DNA of 64,000 bases from Acetobacterium woodii DSM 1030 (GCF_000247605.1 NC_016894.1:744001-808000); one strand, 5' to 3'. Shown: positions 51,313-63,505, counted from the stretch's first letter. The notes: generated from the letters alone by a model not told the origin. A program made the numbers and translations.

Positions 51313-52260
51313 CTAACATCCAACGCATTCTGAACAATCGCTGGGACTACAGGCACCATCGAGATAGTTGCCATCATAAAGAATTAGAAATTTATTTTCG
51401 TTGGTTGTAAAGGTAGCATTGTTATCGCTGCTGTTAAAAGTAACCTGATCTCCTTTGAAGTGGACAGCGGTGGGAACTTTAAGATAATTGTCACTGAGCA
51501 TATCCAACCGCAGCTGTTGAAAAACCGTTTCACGCTGACCGTTGTTGATATTTTTTATGACAAAATCACTGTTTGTCATAAGTGTAGATAGGTTGCCATG
51601 TTCATCAAAGGTAATCGAGTTAAAATCAGCATCCATTCCCAGGGCAGTGTAGTCAAAAGCGGTGACCGCTCCAATCGGAGTCTCCAGGATAATCGGATGC
51701 GCTGGTTCAACTGATTGCAAAGCACCATTTTCATACAACTTAAAGCCAATGCGAACAGGAATTGTACCAACCGGAGTTTCAATTTTGACAATTTCTCCCG
51801 GCCAGAGGATCAGGCTGCTTAATTGGCCGCTCTCATAAAAGCGCAAACCAATGATCCGGGCTGAAAATTCGCCAAAGGGAAACTGAAAATCATATTTTTC
51901 GGTGATTTTAGCTTCGTCATCCAAAGACCAACCAAAACCAATTTGCCCATTAGTAGGAAATAGACTATCGATGACGCCACTTTCATGAAAGGTAATCATT
52001 TCTGCAGTGAGCGTACCAATTGAGGTTTCGATTTTCTGCCGTTCTTCCAGTGCGATGCTTTTGATACTGCCATTTTCGTAGAAGGACAAGGCCTTCATAT
52101 CTTTTTTTCGTTCGTCGGGACGGGAAAAATGCGGGGTCAAATTGCCATAATTAGTCTGAATGATATTGGGCTGATTGACCTTACATTCTTTTATATTGCC
52201 ATTTTCATAGGTTGTGCAACTTGTTATCCCGTGAATTTGTTCGTTTTTTTTATTTAACAT
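51313..52260 (-). CDS. Protein with repeated YENG/YESG motifs (MORN-like), anf-operon associated
   Basis: A 315-residue protein made of about eight repeats of roughly 30 residues with the core F/Y-Y-E-N/S-G-x-I/L-x-S (TYENGNIKECKV, FYENGSIKSIAL, FHESGVIDSLFP, FYESGQLSSLIL, LYENGALQSVEP, FDEHGNLSTLMT). These resemble MORN-type beta-hairpin repeats. The C-terminus is Cys-rich (DGACSPSDCSECVGC), a likely metal or cluster site. It lies between anfK and anfO and is probably cotranscribed. A scaffold for cofactor or subunit assembly is inference. Confidence 0.7.
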   Translation of the reverse strand: MLNKKNEQIHGITSCTTYENGNIKECKVNQPNIIQTNYGNLTPHFSRPDERKKDMKALSFYENGSIKSIALEERQKIETSIGTLTAEMITFHESGVIDSLFPTNGQIGFGWSLDDEAKITEKYDFQFPFGEFSARIIGLRFYESGQLSSLILWPGEIVKIETPVGTIPVRIGFKLYENGALQSVEPAHPIILETPIGAVTAFDYTALGMDADFNSITFDEHGNLSTLMTNSDFVIKNINNGQRETVFQQLRLDMLSDNYLKVPTAVHFKGDQVTFNSSDNNATFTTNENKFLILYDGNYLDGACSPSDCSECVGC

Positions 52261-52338
52261 CTTGTCACCCCTTCATAAGGCATTTATATTGAATTAATTG
52301 ATTATAAATAATTCATCGCCTGCAACGACATTTTTTTA

Positions 52339-53727
52339 CTACCAGACATTTAAGATCGTTTCCCGGTTTTTCTTATATTCCATATCGATAAACCAGGTGT
52401 TGGCAATGGTTTCTGCCAGCCACATCGCTCCGGCATAACCTAAAACTGGATAGCGGTACATTCCGGCCCGATCATAGACCGGGAATCCGACCCGGACCAT
52501 CGGGATATTTGTATCCATCGCGGTGAATCGTCCTTTTGAGTGACCAAGGATTAAATCGACTTCTAAACCGTCATTTTTGATGCGGTTTTCCAATTCCCAT
52601 AAATCGGCATTGGTGATGATTTCCATTTTATAATCGACGTTTTTTTCAAATTCCTGAATCCGGGGATCATCTTTGTAATTGGGGTTATCATCACCCAATA
52701 ACAGTAGCACCGGTTTCATTTCCATATCCAGACAGAATTGCGCCAGCCCGATGACGAGATCCGGATTTCCGTAGATAGCCACCTTCTTGTCGGCTAAAAA
52801 CATATGGGTGACATCGGTAATCGCATCAATAGCAATCCCTCGTTCCCGTATCAGTGATTCAGGAATCGGTTTGCCGGTCATTTCGCTGAGGTTTTTTAAG
52901 AAGGTATCGGTGTTGCGAATCCCGATCGGCGTGGGCCCGATAATCATCGGGATATCAAATTCATCTTGCAGATATTTGGCGGTTGAACCCCCTTCGTAAC
53001 GGTTTAAGGCGATGGTTCCTTTAGCGTTCGCGGTATCAATCAAGTCTGCTATGGTAGTCTCGCCATGAGCGACATGGTTGCCGCTGGGCATCAGGGGCGC
53101 ATCAAAAGTTTCTATTTCAAAAAGGACATTGGCTTCAATATCCATTTCCGCAAGCAAGTGTTTTAAGGCGGTGACATCTCCGGGATTGACCCAGCCAGTG
53201 ATCAGGTTGATTTTTTCGCTGGGTTCGCCTTTTTGGGCAAAATAACTGACAAAATCTTTAACCGCTACATCATAACCACTGACCATACTGCCGACAAAAC
53301 TAGGCGTGTGGATGGGGATCAGATGAACTTCCCGGCCGGGGTATTTTTGGGGTAATAAGGTTTCGTTCATTTTGATGACAACGCCATCGATATCATCGCC
53401 AATAACCTCGGTCGAGCAGGTTGAAATAATTGGAATGACTTTAACATCGGGATAGCGCATTAACAGAACATCAACGGCTTCTTCGACCCGGTTCAGGGCC
53501 CCAAAAATGGCGCCGTCTTCATGAACGGATGATGATGCAATTTCAAAGCTTTCCTTAAAATGTTGGGAAAACAGTAACCGGACAAACATAACACAGCCTT
53601 GTCCGCCGTGGACAATCCCGATACATTCCTTAATCCCGATGCTGGCATACTGAGCACCGCAGGGTTGACAGGTAAAAATGGGATTGATAATGCCTGCTCT
53701 TTCTTTTTCATTCACTTCACAATACAT
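52339..53727 (-). CDS. anfK: Iron-only nitrogenase beta subunit AnfK
   Basis: A 462-residue protein with P-cluster cysteines in FTCQPCGAQYASIGI, GIVHGGQGCVMFVR and ISTCSTEVIGDD, and IHTPSFVGSMVSGYD. With AnfD it forms the alpha2-beta2 core that binds the P-cluster. Its length and the N-terminus (no long extension as in NifK) fit AnfK. It follows anfG by 16 bases. Confidence 0.93.
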   Translation of the reverse strand: MYCEVNEKERAGIINPIFTCQPCGAQYASIGIKECIGIVHGGQGCVMFVRLLFSQHFKESFEIASSSVHEDGAIFGALNRVEEAVDVLLMRYPDVKVIPIISTCSTEVIGDDIDGVVIKMNETLLPQKYPGREVHLIPIHTPSFVGSMVSGYDVAVKDFVSYFAQKGEPSEKINLITGWVNPGDVTALKHLLAEMDIEANVLFEIETFDAPLMPSGNHVAHGETTIADLIDTANAKGTIALNRYEGGSTAKYLQDEFDIPMIIGPTPIGIRNTDTFLKNLSEMTGKPIPESLIRERGIAIDAITDVTHMFLADKKVAIYGNPDLVIGLAQFCLDMEMKPVLLLLGDDNPNYKDDPRIQEFEKNVDYKMEIITNADLWELENRIKNDGLEVDLILGHSKGRFTAMDTNIPMVRVGFPVYDRAGMYRYPVLGYAGAMWLAETIANTWFIDMEYKKNRETILNVW

Positions 53728-53742
53728 CGTATCACTCCTTTT

Positions 53743-54093
53743 TTAATAAAGTGGATCATTTAACTCTTCATTGAGTGATCCGGTAATGGTCAGGTGATCC
53801 AAGCGCTTTTTAACGTCTTGCATCAGTGACTTGATTTCGGGTTTTTCCATACCAGTCAGCCAGGGATAGCGCTTTTTGTAGGCATCGGCCAGATAAACGG
53901 CATCAACCCAATAACATTTATCTTCCAGACTTTCAGCAGTAACCGGTTCGTCGCATAAAATTTGGGTGGTCATCCCGAGAATATTTTCGTTTTGTCGTTC
54001 CCGGTCCCAGGTGCGTGAATGAAACTGCCACAAACATTTTTTCATAATATAATCAATTAATTGCTCAATGCGGTCTTTTGTCACTTCATCCAT
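53743..54093 (-). CDS. anfG: Iron-only nitrogenase delta subunit AnfG
   Basis: I chose the ATG at 54093, where GGAGG precedes by 8 bases; an ATG at 54108 overlaps the anfD stop. The 116-residue protein ([33 protein letters not shown], then [20 protein letters not shown]) is the delta subunit that exists only in alternative nitrogenases. Its presence excludes a molybdenum enzyme. Confidence 0.93.
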   Translation of the reverse strand: MDEVTKDRIEQLIDYIMKKCLWQFHSRTWDRERQNENILGMTTQILCDEPVTAESLEDKCYWVDAVYLADAYKKRYPWLTGMEKPEIKSLMQDVKKRLDHLTITGSLNEELNDPLY

Positions 54094-54107
54094 TGTTATT
54101 ACCTCCA

Positions 54108-56068
<1,961 letters not shown>

Positions 56069-56076
56069 AACATCAC

Positions 56077-56394
56077 CTAAAGTGTGGTTTCGCCGGTACG
56101 AACGGCCACAACCCTTTCGACTGGGGTGATAAAAATCTTACCATCGCCAAAATTACCCGTGTAGGCCTTGTATTTAATCAGTTTTAAAACTTCATCCACG
56201 TTTTCATCTTCAACAACCAACATGATCACTGTTTTTGGCAACTCATCATAGTGAGTTGATCCTAAGGTAATCCCTTTTTGTTTTCCACGACCAAAGGCGC
56301 TACTTTTGGTCATTGAAATAAAACCTGCTTCGGCAAGACCGTCAGCAATTGTGTCAGCTGCTTCCGGCCGGATAATGGCGCGTATCATTTTCAT
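56077..56394 (-). CDS. nifI1: NifI1, GlnB-like nitrogenase regulator
   Basis: A 105-residue PII-family protein (MKMIRAIIRPEAADTIADGLAEAGFISMTKSSAFGRGKQKGITLG, then DGKIFITPVERVVAVRTGE). The short T-loop and missing uridylylation Tyr mark NifI1. It precedes nifI2 by 8 bases and acts with it in post-translational switch-off of nitrogenase. Confidence 0.92.
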   Translation of the reverse strand: MKMIRAIIRPEAADTIADGLAEAGFISMTKSSAFGRGKQKGITLGSTHYDELPKTVIMLVVEDENVDEVLKLIKYKAYTGNFGDGKIFITPVERVVAVRTGETTL

Positions 56395-56418
56395 CTGCTA
56401 AACCTCTTTCCTCTTAAA

Positions 56419-57249
<831 letters not shown>

Positions 57250-57350
57250 TTACCTCTGATCATCTTTCATTTTAAATTATAAAAAAAAGTTACTTAAGTT
57301 AGCCACTGACTAAATTAAATAACTTCTTTGTTATTTGAAACTAATATTAA

Positions 57351-57426
57351 TAAGTAATTGTGAAAATGCCATGTAAACGGCCCCAAAGTAACTGTTATAT
57401 GATGGTTTTTAATTTCATAATTACCT
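57351..57426. mobile_element. MITE-like element, copy 4 (decayed, internally deleted)
   Basis: About 76 bp with ends AGTAATTGTGAAA and TTTCATAATTACCT like copies 1-3. Most of the internal arms are missing. The flanks (ACTAATATTAATA and AACTAAGATTAAATA) are a worn target duplication. It lies about 110 bases upstream of anfH. Confidence 0.6.
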
Positions 57427-57456
57427 AACTAAGATTAAATAATGGAGGTGTTAAAC

Positions 57457-57480
57457 TTTAGTAACGTTTGTCACATTTAG
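57457..57480. repeat. 24-bp direct repeat, copy a
   Basis: A sequence starting TTTAGTAACGTTTGTCAC and ending ATTTAG. It recurs 203 bases further on at 57660-57683 with three differences. Both share TTTGTCACATTTA, a candidate regulator site in the anf/phosphatase divergent region. Confidence 0.55.
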
Positions 57481-57531
57481 AATGCGATGAAGAAAACATT
57501 GCATACGAGAATGAGAATAGATAACGACTTA

Positions 57532-57567
57532 ATGTTTAACTATGTTTTATAATGTTTTGTTATGTTT
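57532..57567. promoter_or_regulatory. Helically phased ATGTTT array upstream of anfH
   Basis: ATGTTT occurs at 57532, 57542, 57552 and 57562, exactly every 10 bases, so the copies lie on one face of the helix (AAACAT when read towards anfH). About 290 bases before anfH. No known regulator binding site fits it exactly. Confidence 0.5.
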
Positions 57568-57659
57568 CAGTTCTTGTTTTGTATTTTAGTACGTTCAAAA
57601 TGAAATGTCAATAGGTTTATAATAAAAAAATTAAGATGACGTTTACAAAAAATAGATCA

Positions 57660-57683
57660 TTTAGTATTGTTTGTCACATTTAT
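57660..57683. repeat. 24-bp direct repeat, copy b
   Basis: TTTAGTATTGTTTGTCAC then ATTTAT; see copy a at 57457. Confidence 0.55.
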
Positions 57684-57822
57684 CACTATGGCGACGATAA
57701 AAAAAGTGAGGTAATTAACTTGGTGCTATTTAATAAATTAGAAATAAAACAGCGGACAAGTAAGCTTAGCTTAATTGTTGGACCAAAAAGTCAAATGCGT
57801 TAAAGATCGAACATAACGAAAT

Positions 57823-57861
57823 TTGACATAAAGTTAACATAAATTTTATCTAACCTTAGTT
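57823..57861 (+). promoter_or_regulatory. PHO-box-like array of the phosphatase gene
   Basis: TTGACA (57823), TTAACA (57834), TTTATC (57845) and TTAGTT (57856) are spaced by exactly 11 bases, as in the direct TT(A/C/T)ACA repeats bound by PhoP in Gram-positive bacteria. The last box runs into a possible -35 TTGTAG (57860-57865), 18 bases before TAAGAT. This predicts induction under phosphate limitation. Confidence 0.6.
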
Positions 57862-58067
57862 GTAGATAAATAATTATCCGTGATAAGATGTAAAAAAGAT
57901 AGAGTCAAAAAGAATTGTAACAACAATTAGTTGCTATTTTATAGGATTTTGTTTAAACACTGTAGGAGAAACGATAGGAGGTGAGCGTAATTATTTAAAT
58001 AAAGGATTGTTGATAAAGTTAAAAGGTGTCCATGAAAAATGATTAATAAAAGAAAGAAGGCGTGTTC

Positions 58068-59909
58068 ATGAAAAAAACAATTAAAAGAGGGATTGTCATG
58101 TTGACGGCAGTTGCTATGCTGCTATTTCAAGTACCGGCTGGTGTCAGTGCTGAGGAGATCATCGATACGAGCGGTGAAAAAGCTGAAGAATTAGTCTTTG
58201 AGGGGAATTGCAGTTATCAGACGCAGATCCAGAATATTGGCTGGCAGGATTGGAAATCAAAAGAATCGATGAGTGGAACAACGGGTAAATCGTTGCGTTT
58301 AGAAGGAATAAAAATAAAAATCAGTGAGTCACCGAATTTAGGGGTGACCTATCAAACCCAGATTGAAAATGTCGGCTGGCAGGATTGGGTGTCCGATGGA
58401 ACTGTCAGCGGAACGGAGGGACAATCGCTGAGATTAGAAGCGATCCGGATTAAACTGACCGGTGCAGATGCGAAAAAATATGATATTTATTACCAGGTTC
58501 ATGTGCAAAATACCGGTTGGATGAATTGGGTTAAAAATGGTGAATTATCAGGAACGGTAGGCGAATCATTCCGATTGGAAGGCATAAAGATTATGGTTTT
58601 GCCAAAAGGAACGCCGGCACCGGTTAATACCGGCTCAATTAAAAATGTTATTTTGATGATCTCTGATGGTTGTGGTGCCAATGAGATTCTGGCAACCGAT
58701 TATTACACCGATGGAAAAGCGGGAACGCAGACTTATGAAAATTTCCCGACAAAATTAAACATGAGTACTTATTCTCATGGCGGGTTGGGGACGGCAGATG
58801 ATTTGTTAAGTTTATACGATCCCAAAACAATCTGGAGCGATTTTGCGTTATTAAATAACAATCCCACCGATTCGGCAGCGGCAGCCACGGCAATGGCATC
58901 GGGAACAAAAACCTATGATGCGGCAATTGGTGTTGATCAGGATGAGCAGAAACTGGTGAATATCTGTGAAGATTTTGAAGCCCAAAATAAAGCAACGGGG
59001 GTGATTACATCCGTTGAGTTCAGTCACGCAACGCCGGCTGGTTTTGTGGCGCATAATTCAAGCCGACAAAACTATAGTGAATTGGCAAATGAAATGATTA
59101 AAGATAGCAAGACAGACTTGATCATGGGGGCCGGAAATCCATTATATGATAATAATGGTAAACTGAAGACGACCATTGCAGACAGTGACTACAAATATGT
59201 TGGCGGACAAGATACCTGGGAAAGTCTGGTAGCAGGAAATTTAGGAAATGATGCCGATGGTGACGGGGATATTGATAACTGGAATCTGATTCAGTCGAAA
59301 CAAGCATTTGAAACGCTTCAAACGGGGGCGGCACCGGATCGCGTTATCGGGATTCCGGAAGTCTTTGAAACCCTTCAAATTAATCGCGACGGCGACGGTA
59401 AAGCCGAACCTTTTACGGTGGCAATGAATGAAAATGTACCAACTCTCGAGGTGATGTCAAAAGGTGCTCTTAATGTGTTGGACAATGACCCGGACGGATT
59501 TTTCCTGATGATCGAAGGTGGCGCAATTGATTGGGCTGGTCATAGCAACTTGGATGGACGACTAATTGAAGAAGAAACGGACTTTAATCATTCAGTTGAT
59601 GCCGTTTGTGATTGGGTTAATACTAACAGTAATTGGGACGAAACACTGGTTATTGTTACGGGCGACCATGAAACCGGATATCTTACCGGCACAACCGGTG
59701 TTTATGACGACGTTGTTAATAATGGAAAAGGCGTCATGCCGACGATGGCCTGGAATAGCGGTAACCATACCAATCAGTTGATTCCTTTCTTTGCCAAGGG
59801 ACCCGGAGCAGCATTGTTAGAAAACTATGCCAACGGTTCAGATCCGGTCAAAGGGGCTTATCTGGACAACAGCGAAATTGCCTTGGCAATTCGTAACTTA
59901 CTTAACTAG
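58068..59909 (+). CDS. Exported alkaline phosphatase with three clostridial hydrophobic-W repeats
   Basis: The start at 58068 follows AAGG; a GTG at 58062 is also in frame. The 613-residue protein has a signal peptide (to about residue 30, LFQVPAGVSAEE), three ChW repeats (QTQIQNIGWQDWKS, QTQIENVGWQDWVS, QVHVQNTGWMNWVK, each ending LRLE/FRLE plus I-x-I) and an alkaline phosphatase domain: VILMISDGCGANE, nucleophile Ser in PTDSAAAATAMASGTKT, MIEGGAIDWAGHSN, TGDHETGYLTG and GNHTNQLIPFFAKGPG. It releases phosphate from organic esters outside the cell; the ChW repeats probably bind the cell surface. Confidence 0.92.
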   Translation: MKKTIKRGIVMLTAVAMLLFQVPAGVSAEEIIDTSGEKAEELVFEGNCSYQTQIQNIGWQDWKSKESMSGTTGKSLRLEGIKIKISESPNLGVTYQTQIENVGWQDWVSDGTVSGTEGQSLRLEAIRIKLTGADAKKYDIYYQVHVQNTGWMNWVKNGELSGTVGESFRLEGIKIMVLPKGTPAPVNTGSIKNVILMISDGCGANEILATDYYTDGKAGTQTYENFPTKLNMSTYSHGGLGTADDLLSLYDPKTIWSDFALLNNNPTDSAAAATAMASGTKTYDAAIGVDQDEQKLVNICEDFEAQNKATGVITSVEFSHATPAGFVAHNSSRQNYSELANEMIKDSKTDLIMGAGNPLYDNNGKLKTTIADSDYKYVGGQDTWESLVAGNLGNDADGDGDIDNWNLIQSKQAFETLQTGAAPDRVIGIPEVFETLQINRDGDGKAEPFTVAMNENVPTLEVMSKGALNVLDNDPDGFFLMIEGGAIDWAGHSNLDGRLIEEETDFNHSVDAVCDWVNTNSNWDETLVIVTGDHETGYLTGTTGVYDDVVNNGKGVMPTMAWNSGNHTNQLIPFFAKGPGAALLENYANGSDPVKGAYLDNSEIALAIRNLLN

Positions 59910-59940
59910 ATCATAAATTTGTGTAACTGAAAAAAACGAT

Positions 59941-59996
59941 AAAGCGTCACCAATAAACAAATTGAATTTAAATTTGTTTGTTTGGGTGGCGCTTTG
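59941..59996 (+). terminator. Long hairpin terminator after the phosphatase gene
   Basis: Outer arms AAAGCGTCACC and GGTGGCGCTTT, inner arms AACAAATT and AAATTTGTT. Confidence 0.7.
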
Positions 59997-60077
59997 TGTT
60001 GTTAACATTGTAATAGATATAAGTCTATGTTAAAATTTTAATAAGATAAAACGAAGCAAAAATGATGGGAGCCGATC

Positions 60078-61064
60078 GTGGAAAAGGATTTATTAAGTGC
60101 ACAAGAAGTTGCCGATATTTTAAAAATTGCCAGAAATACCGTTTATGGATTGATTAAACGCGGCGAATTGTCGTCTTCAAAGGTGGGCAAGCAAGTTCGA
60201 ATTGCAAAAGGTGAAGTTGAAGCCTACTTAAATAGAACGATGAATACGGAATTTAATGGATCCGTGCATAACGAGAGGAATCCATTAAAAAAGTCGGAGG
60301 AGTATTTTTATCAAGAAAAGGATAAACCATTTTTAGATTTGACAAACGAAAAGGAAATCCGTCGGAGAGAATTTATTATTTGTGGCCAGGATATTTCGCT
60401 CGATATTTTAATAAATCACATAAATAATCAAAATGAAGCGCTGCAGATTTATCGTTCTTATCTGGGAAGCTACAATGGTATCTATGCCCTCTATCAGGGC
60501 AATGTCAATTTGGCGACGGCACACATGTGGGACGGCGAAATTGATAATTATAATAGCTCCTATATAAAGAAAATGATGCCGGGAATCCCGGCCTTGATCA
60601 TGCGGCTGGTAAAACGTCAACAGGGTTTTTACGTGCCCAAAAGCAATCCTAAAAGAATTCGTGATTGGGCCGACCTAAGACGCCCGGATATAAATATTGT
60701 TAACCGCGAAAAAGGTAGTGGTACGCGAATTTTGTTAGATGAGAAACTTAGCCTTGAAGGGATTATGGGAGATCAGATAAATGGATATTTTCGGGAATGC
60801 AAATCCCATCTGGCGGTAGCTAATATTGTCGCCCGAGGTGGCGCTGATGTCGGCATTGGCTGTGAAACCGGATGTATGAGTATCCCCGGGGTCGATTTCA
60901 TTCCGCTGCAAACTGAATCTTACGATCTGGTTATTAGAAAGTCCGATGCCCAAAAACAGCCCTACCAAATGATTCTCGAAATTATTACTTCGGATTCCTT
61001 TAAAATAGATCTGCAAAGTATTTATCATTATGATACATCAGAAACCGGCAAGATCATAAAATAA
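60078..61064 (+). CDS. Excisionase-type HTH regulator with periplasmic-binding-like domain
   Basis: A 328-residue protein started at GTG 60078 with GGGAG upstream. Residues 1-55 are an excisionase/MerR-like HTH (LLSAQEVADILKIARNTVYGLIKRGELSSSKVGKQVRIAKGEVEAYL). Residues 100-320 are a PBP-like domain (PF12727 kind): LATAHMWDGEI, PALIMRLVKRQQGFYVPKSNPK, INREKGSGTRILLDEKL and VANIVARGGADVGIGCETG. The domain resembles molybdate/tungstate-binding proteins, and such fusions often control Mo or W genes. Proximity to the anf operon and molbindin makes a metal-sensing role attractive but unproven. Confidence 0.8.
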   Translation: MEKDLLSAQEVADILKIARNTVYGLIKRGELSSSKVGKQVRIAKGEVEAYLNRTMNTEFNGSVHNERNPLKKSEEYFYQEKDKPFLDLTNEKEIRRREFIICGQDISLDILINHINNQNEALQIYRSYLGSYNGIYALYQGNVNLATAHMWDGEIDNYNSSYIKKMMPGIPALIMRLVKRQQGFYVPKSNPKRIRDWADLRRPDINIVNREKGSGTRILLDEKLSLEGIMGDQINGYFRECKSHLAVANIVARGGADVGIGCETGCMSIPGVDFIPLQTESYDLVIRKSDAQKQPYQMILEIITSDSFKIDLQSIYHYDTSETGKIIK

Positions 61065-61080
61065 AACAAAAAAATATAAA

Positions 61081-61140
61081 AAAGGGGATGCCTAAAATAA
61101 CGGTTGAAGTTATTTTAGTGCCTGCCCTTTTATTTTTAGT
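61081..61140 (+). terminator. Terminator after the HTH-PBP regulator
   Basis: Bulged hairpin: AAAGGG pairs with CCCTTT, AAAATAAC with GTTATTTT; followed by TTATTTTT. Confidence 0.65.
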
Positions 61141-61224
61141 CTGAAGTTAGGTAATGGCGAAATGGTCGTGAGTTTTTTGAGCATAGCACTGGCTTATCCG
61201 TCTGTACTTGCGAAAAAGCAGTGA

Positions 61225-62391
61225 TTAAGCTTCAACCCGCCGTTGTTTAATCAGCACCAAGGTCACTCCCAAGACAGCGATACCAAAGCCAAGCACCAGG
61301 ACCATACTGGTGAAAATAGATCTTAGATTGTCGGCATTATAGCTGACGGCAGCGGCGATTTCATTATTGGCTTTGACATACCAGTAGGTGGGATTAAAGC
61401 TGGCAATGGTCAAAACATTGCCACCCAGCAGTTCCTGCGGAACAAATACCCCGCTGATAAAACTGGTGCCGAGGGCGAAGACGTTGGAAATAGCGGACAT
61501 CGCACCCCGGCTTTTAACCAGCGTGCCAATTAGATAGCTGATGCTTAAAGCTGCCAGCGTAAACACAAATGAGTTTAACAACAGCAGCAGACCGGTGGTG
61601 GTAAACATAAAGCTGCCGTACATAACAAAACTTGCCGAGATCAGCACCAGCCAGGTCAAAATGGCAAAACTGAGGTTACCGAGGATCATCTGAAAATTCA
61701 TGTTGGCTGAACGAATCGGGGCGCAGAGGTTTCGTCGCTTTAAATCAGTATCATTGAAAACCAGCATCACTGAGCTGACACCCATTATCAGAATGGCGAA
61801 CAGCGAATAAGACAGATAATTGAAATAATATCCCGATTTTTTAGCAGCAGCGGAGTGGGTTCCATTACTGGTTAAAGTTACTTTGCTTTGTTCGGCCAGA
61901 TCTTTTTTGAGGTTCTGATTAAGTTCATCCGGGCTCAGATCAGGCAGATAGGCGGTGTAAGTTTTAACGGTATTTAAGTATTTGTTGATCAACAGATCCA
62001 TATAGATATTGCTGGTGGAATCGGGAACAATTGTTTTTTGCAGTTGAACGTCTTGACCACTTTGCATTGCGGCAGTAAATCCGGCCGGAACTCGCAGGAT
62101 GTATTCAACCTGTCTGAAAAACAAGGCATCCTGGATTTTTTGGGTGTCATCGGGAATGTCCACGAGGTTGGCATTATCACCCAGATAGCTTTTGAGGCCA
62201 TCTATCAGAGGGGAGTCACCATCGTTGTTGAAAAAGGCAATATTGACCTTAACCTTGGTAAAATCAGTATCTTGGGGCGGGTTATAATTACTGCTGAGAA
62301 GCAGTGCCAGAACCATAAAAACGATCAGGTAAATTAAAATCTGGTTTCGGTTTTTTTGAATTATTTTGAAAAAAGCTTTATAAACTTGCAT
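61225..62391 (-). CDS. ABC-2 type permease 2 of an exporter
   Basis: A 388-residue protein with one N-terminal membrane segment (ILIYLIVFMVLALLLSS), a 160-residue extracytoplasmic domain and five C-terminal segments (YLSYSLFAILIMGVSSVMLVF and onward). Typical ABC-2 permease of the YhgE/DrrB sort with SNVFALGTSFISGVFVPQELLG. Overlaps the preceding permease gene by 14 bases. Exports a drug, lipid or peptide; substrate unknown. Confidence 0.85.
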   Translation of the reverse strand: MQVYKAFFKIIQKNRNQILIYLIVFMVLALLLSSNYNPPQDTDFTKVKVNIAFFNNDGDSPLIDGLKSYLGDNANLVDIPDDTQKIQDALFFRQVEYILRVPAGFTAAMQSGQDVQLQKTIVPDSTSNIYMDLLINKYLNTVKTYTAYLPDLSPDELNQNLKKDLAEQSKVTLTSNGTHSAAAKKSGYYFNYLSYSLFAILIMGVSSVMLVFNDTDLKRRNLCAPIRSANMNFQMILGNLSFAILTWLVLISASFVMYGSFMFTTTGLLLLLNSFVFTLAALSISYLIGTLVKSRGAMSAISNVFALGTSFISGVFVPQELLGGNVLTIASFNPTYWYVKANNEIAAAVSYNADNLRSIFTSMVLVLGFGIAVLGVTLVLIKQRRVEA

Positions 62392-63505
62392 ATTTCTGTC
62401 TCCTTAAAACAAAATACGTAATGGAACTGAATAAAATCGTAAAACCACACAGCAACAGGATGTCAGTAAAAAATTGGGTATGGGTGTTGTAGTAATAAAG
62501 GGCATAAAAACAATCAGTGATCAGGTTGACGGGATTAAGGTAGCTAAGGATCGGGGCTTTGGTCATGATAATATATTTCATGTCAGCAGACATCATTCCA
62601 GCTAAAAAACACATCATCATGGTGGAACTGATCAAGATGCTGATCTTAAGCCCTTCACCTTTTTTGACGATGGCGCCGAGGCAGGTGCCAAAGGTAACGC
62701 CGGTCAGACTTCCGATGACACAAGTTAAGGTTATATAGCCAAGCTGATTACCAAAACTGATGCCGAGAACACCAATTAAGAAAGCCAACAGCAGTAGCAG
62801 TTCCAATAGCTGAACGGTTGTGGCAGCCAGAATTGATGAAAGAAAAACCGTTAGTTTTTTGGTGGGGGCGATATTAATGCGGGCGCCCACATCGGAGAGA
62901 TCAGCTTGAATGGCGACGACCTCTTTAATCCCGAGAAAGCCGCCGTAAAAACAGGTCATGGCAATCAGGGTATAAAAATAATTAACAATGGGATCAGGGT
63001 TGGATTGACTGGCCGAGACGGCACTTAAGTATTCGGTTCGACTGGTAACACTGGCAAGAAGGCCGTCGCCCAGGGCCGCAGGATTTTGAGTAATAATGGT
63101 GCCGATAGTCGATGAGGACTGGATAAAATCATTTAAAAATTCCCGGATAATGGTTTGATTAAGACCCGATTGGTTGACCACCAGATTGAGATCAGGATCG
63201 AAATAAAGATAACCGTCGATTTGATTATCCTTGAGCAGTTGCTCGGCATCTGCTCGGGTCGTTTTTTGAACAACAAATAGATTATCAGCACTATCGAGGG
63301 CTTGAGTAAAATCGGCATTTTGATTGAGTTCCTCATTCTGCACGACGGCGACATTGACTTTTAGAAAATTATCAGAGCTGGAAAGGTTGGAAAAGGCCAG
63401 GTTGAAAAGCGTTGCCAAAAGAATGGGAAACACAAAGGTCCAAAACATCAGTTGTTTATCGTTAAAGATGCATTTGAGGCGATAATGATAATTAAATAAG
63501 AACAT
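62378..63505 (-). CDS. ABC-2 type permease 1 of an exporter
   Basis: A 375-residue paralog with the same layout: FNDKQLMFWTFVFPILLATLFNLAF at the N-terminus, an extracytoplasmic domain, and C-terminal segments from NYFYTLIAMTCFYGGFLG. The pair of permeases would form a heterodimer with the ATPase encoded just upstream. Confidence 0.85.
   Translation of the reverse strand: MFLFNYHYRLKCIFNDKQLMFWTFVFPILLATLFNLAFSNLSSSDNFLKVNVAVVQNEELNQNADFTQALDSADNLFVVQKTTRADAEQLLKDNQIDGYLYFDPDLNLVVNQSGLNQTIIREFLNDFIQSSSTIGTIITQNPAALGDGLLASVTSRTEYLSAVSASQSNPDPIVNYFYTLIAMTCFYGGFLGIKEVVAIQADLSDVGARINIAPTKKLTVFLSSILAATTVQLLELLLLLAFLIGVLGISFGNQLGYITLTCVIGSLTGVTFGTCLGAIVKKGEGLKISILISSTMMMCFLAGMMSADMKYIIMTKAPILSYLNPVNLITDCFYALYYYNTHTQFFTDILLLCGFTILFSSITYFVLRRQKYASL

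Noticed and set aside
61141-61224. Possible fifth MITE copy (TTAGGTAATGGCGAAA)
   Set aside because: Only one end resembles the TIR; no second end and no target duplication.
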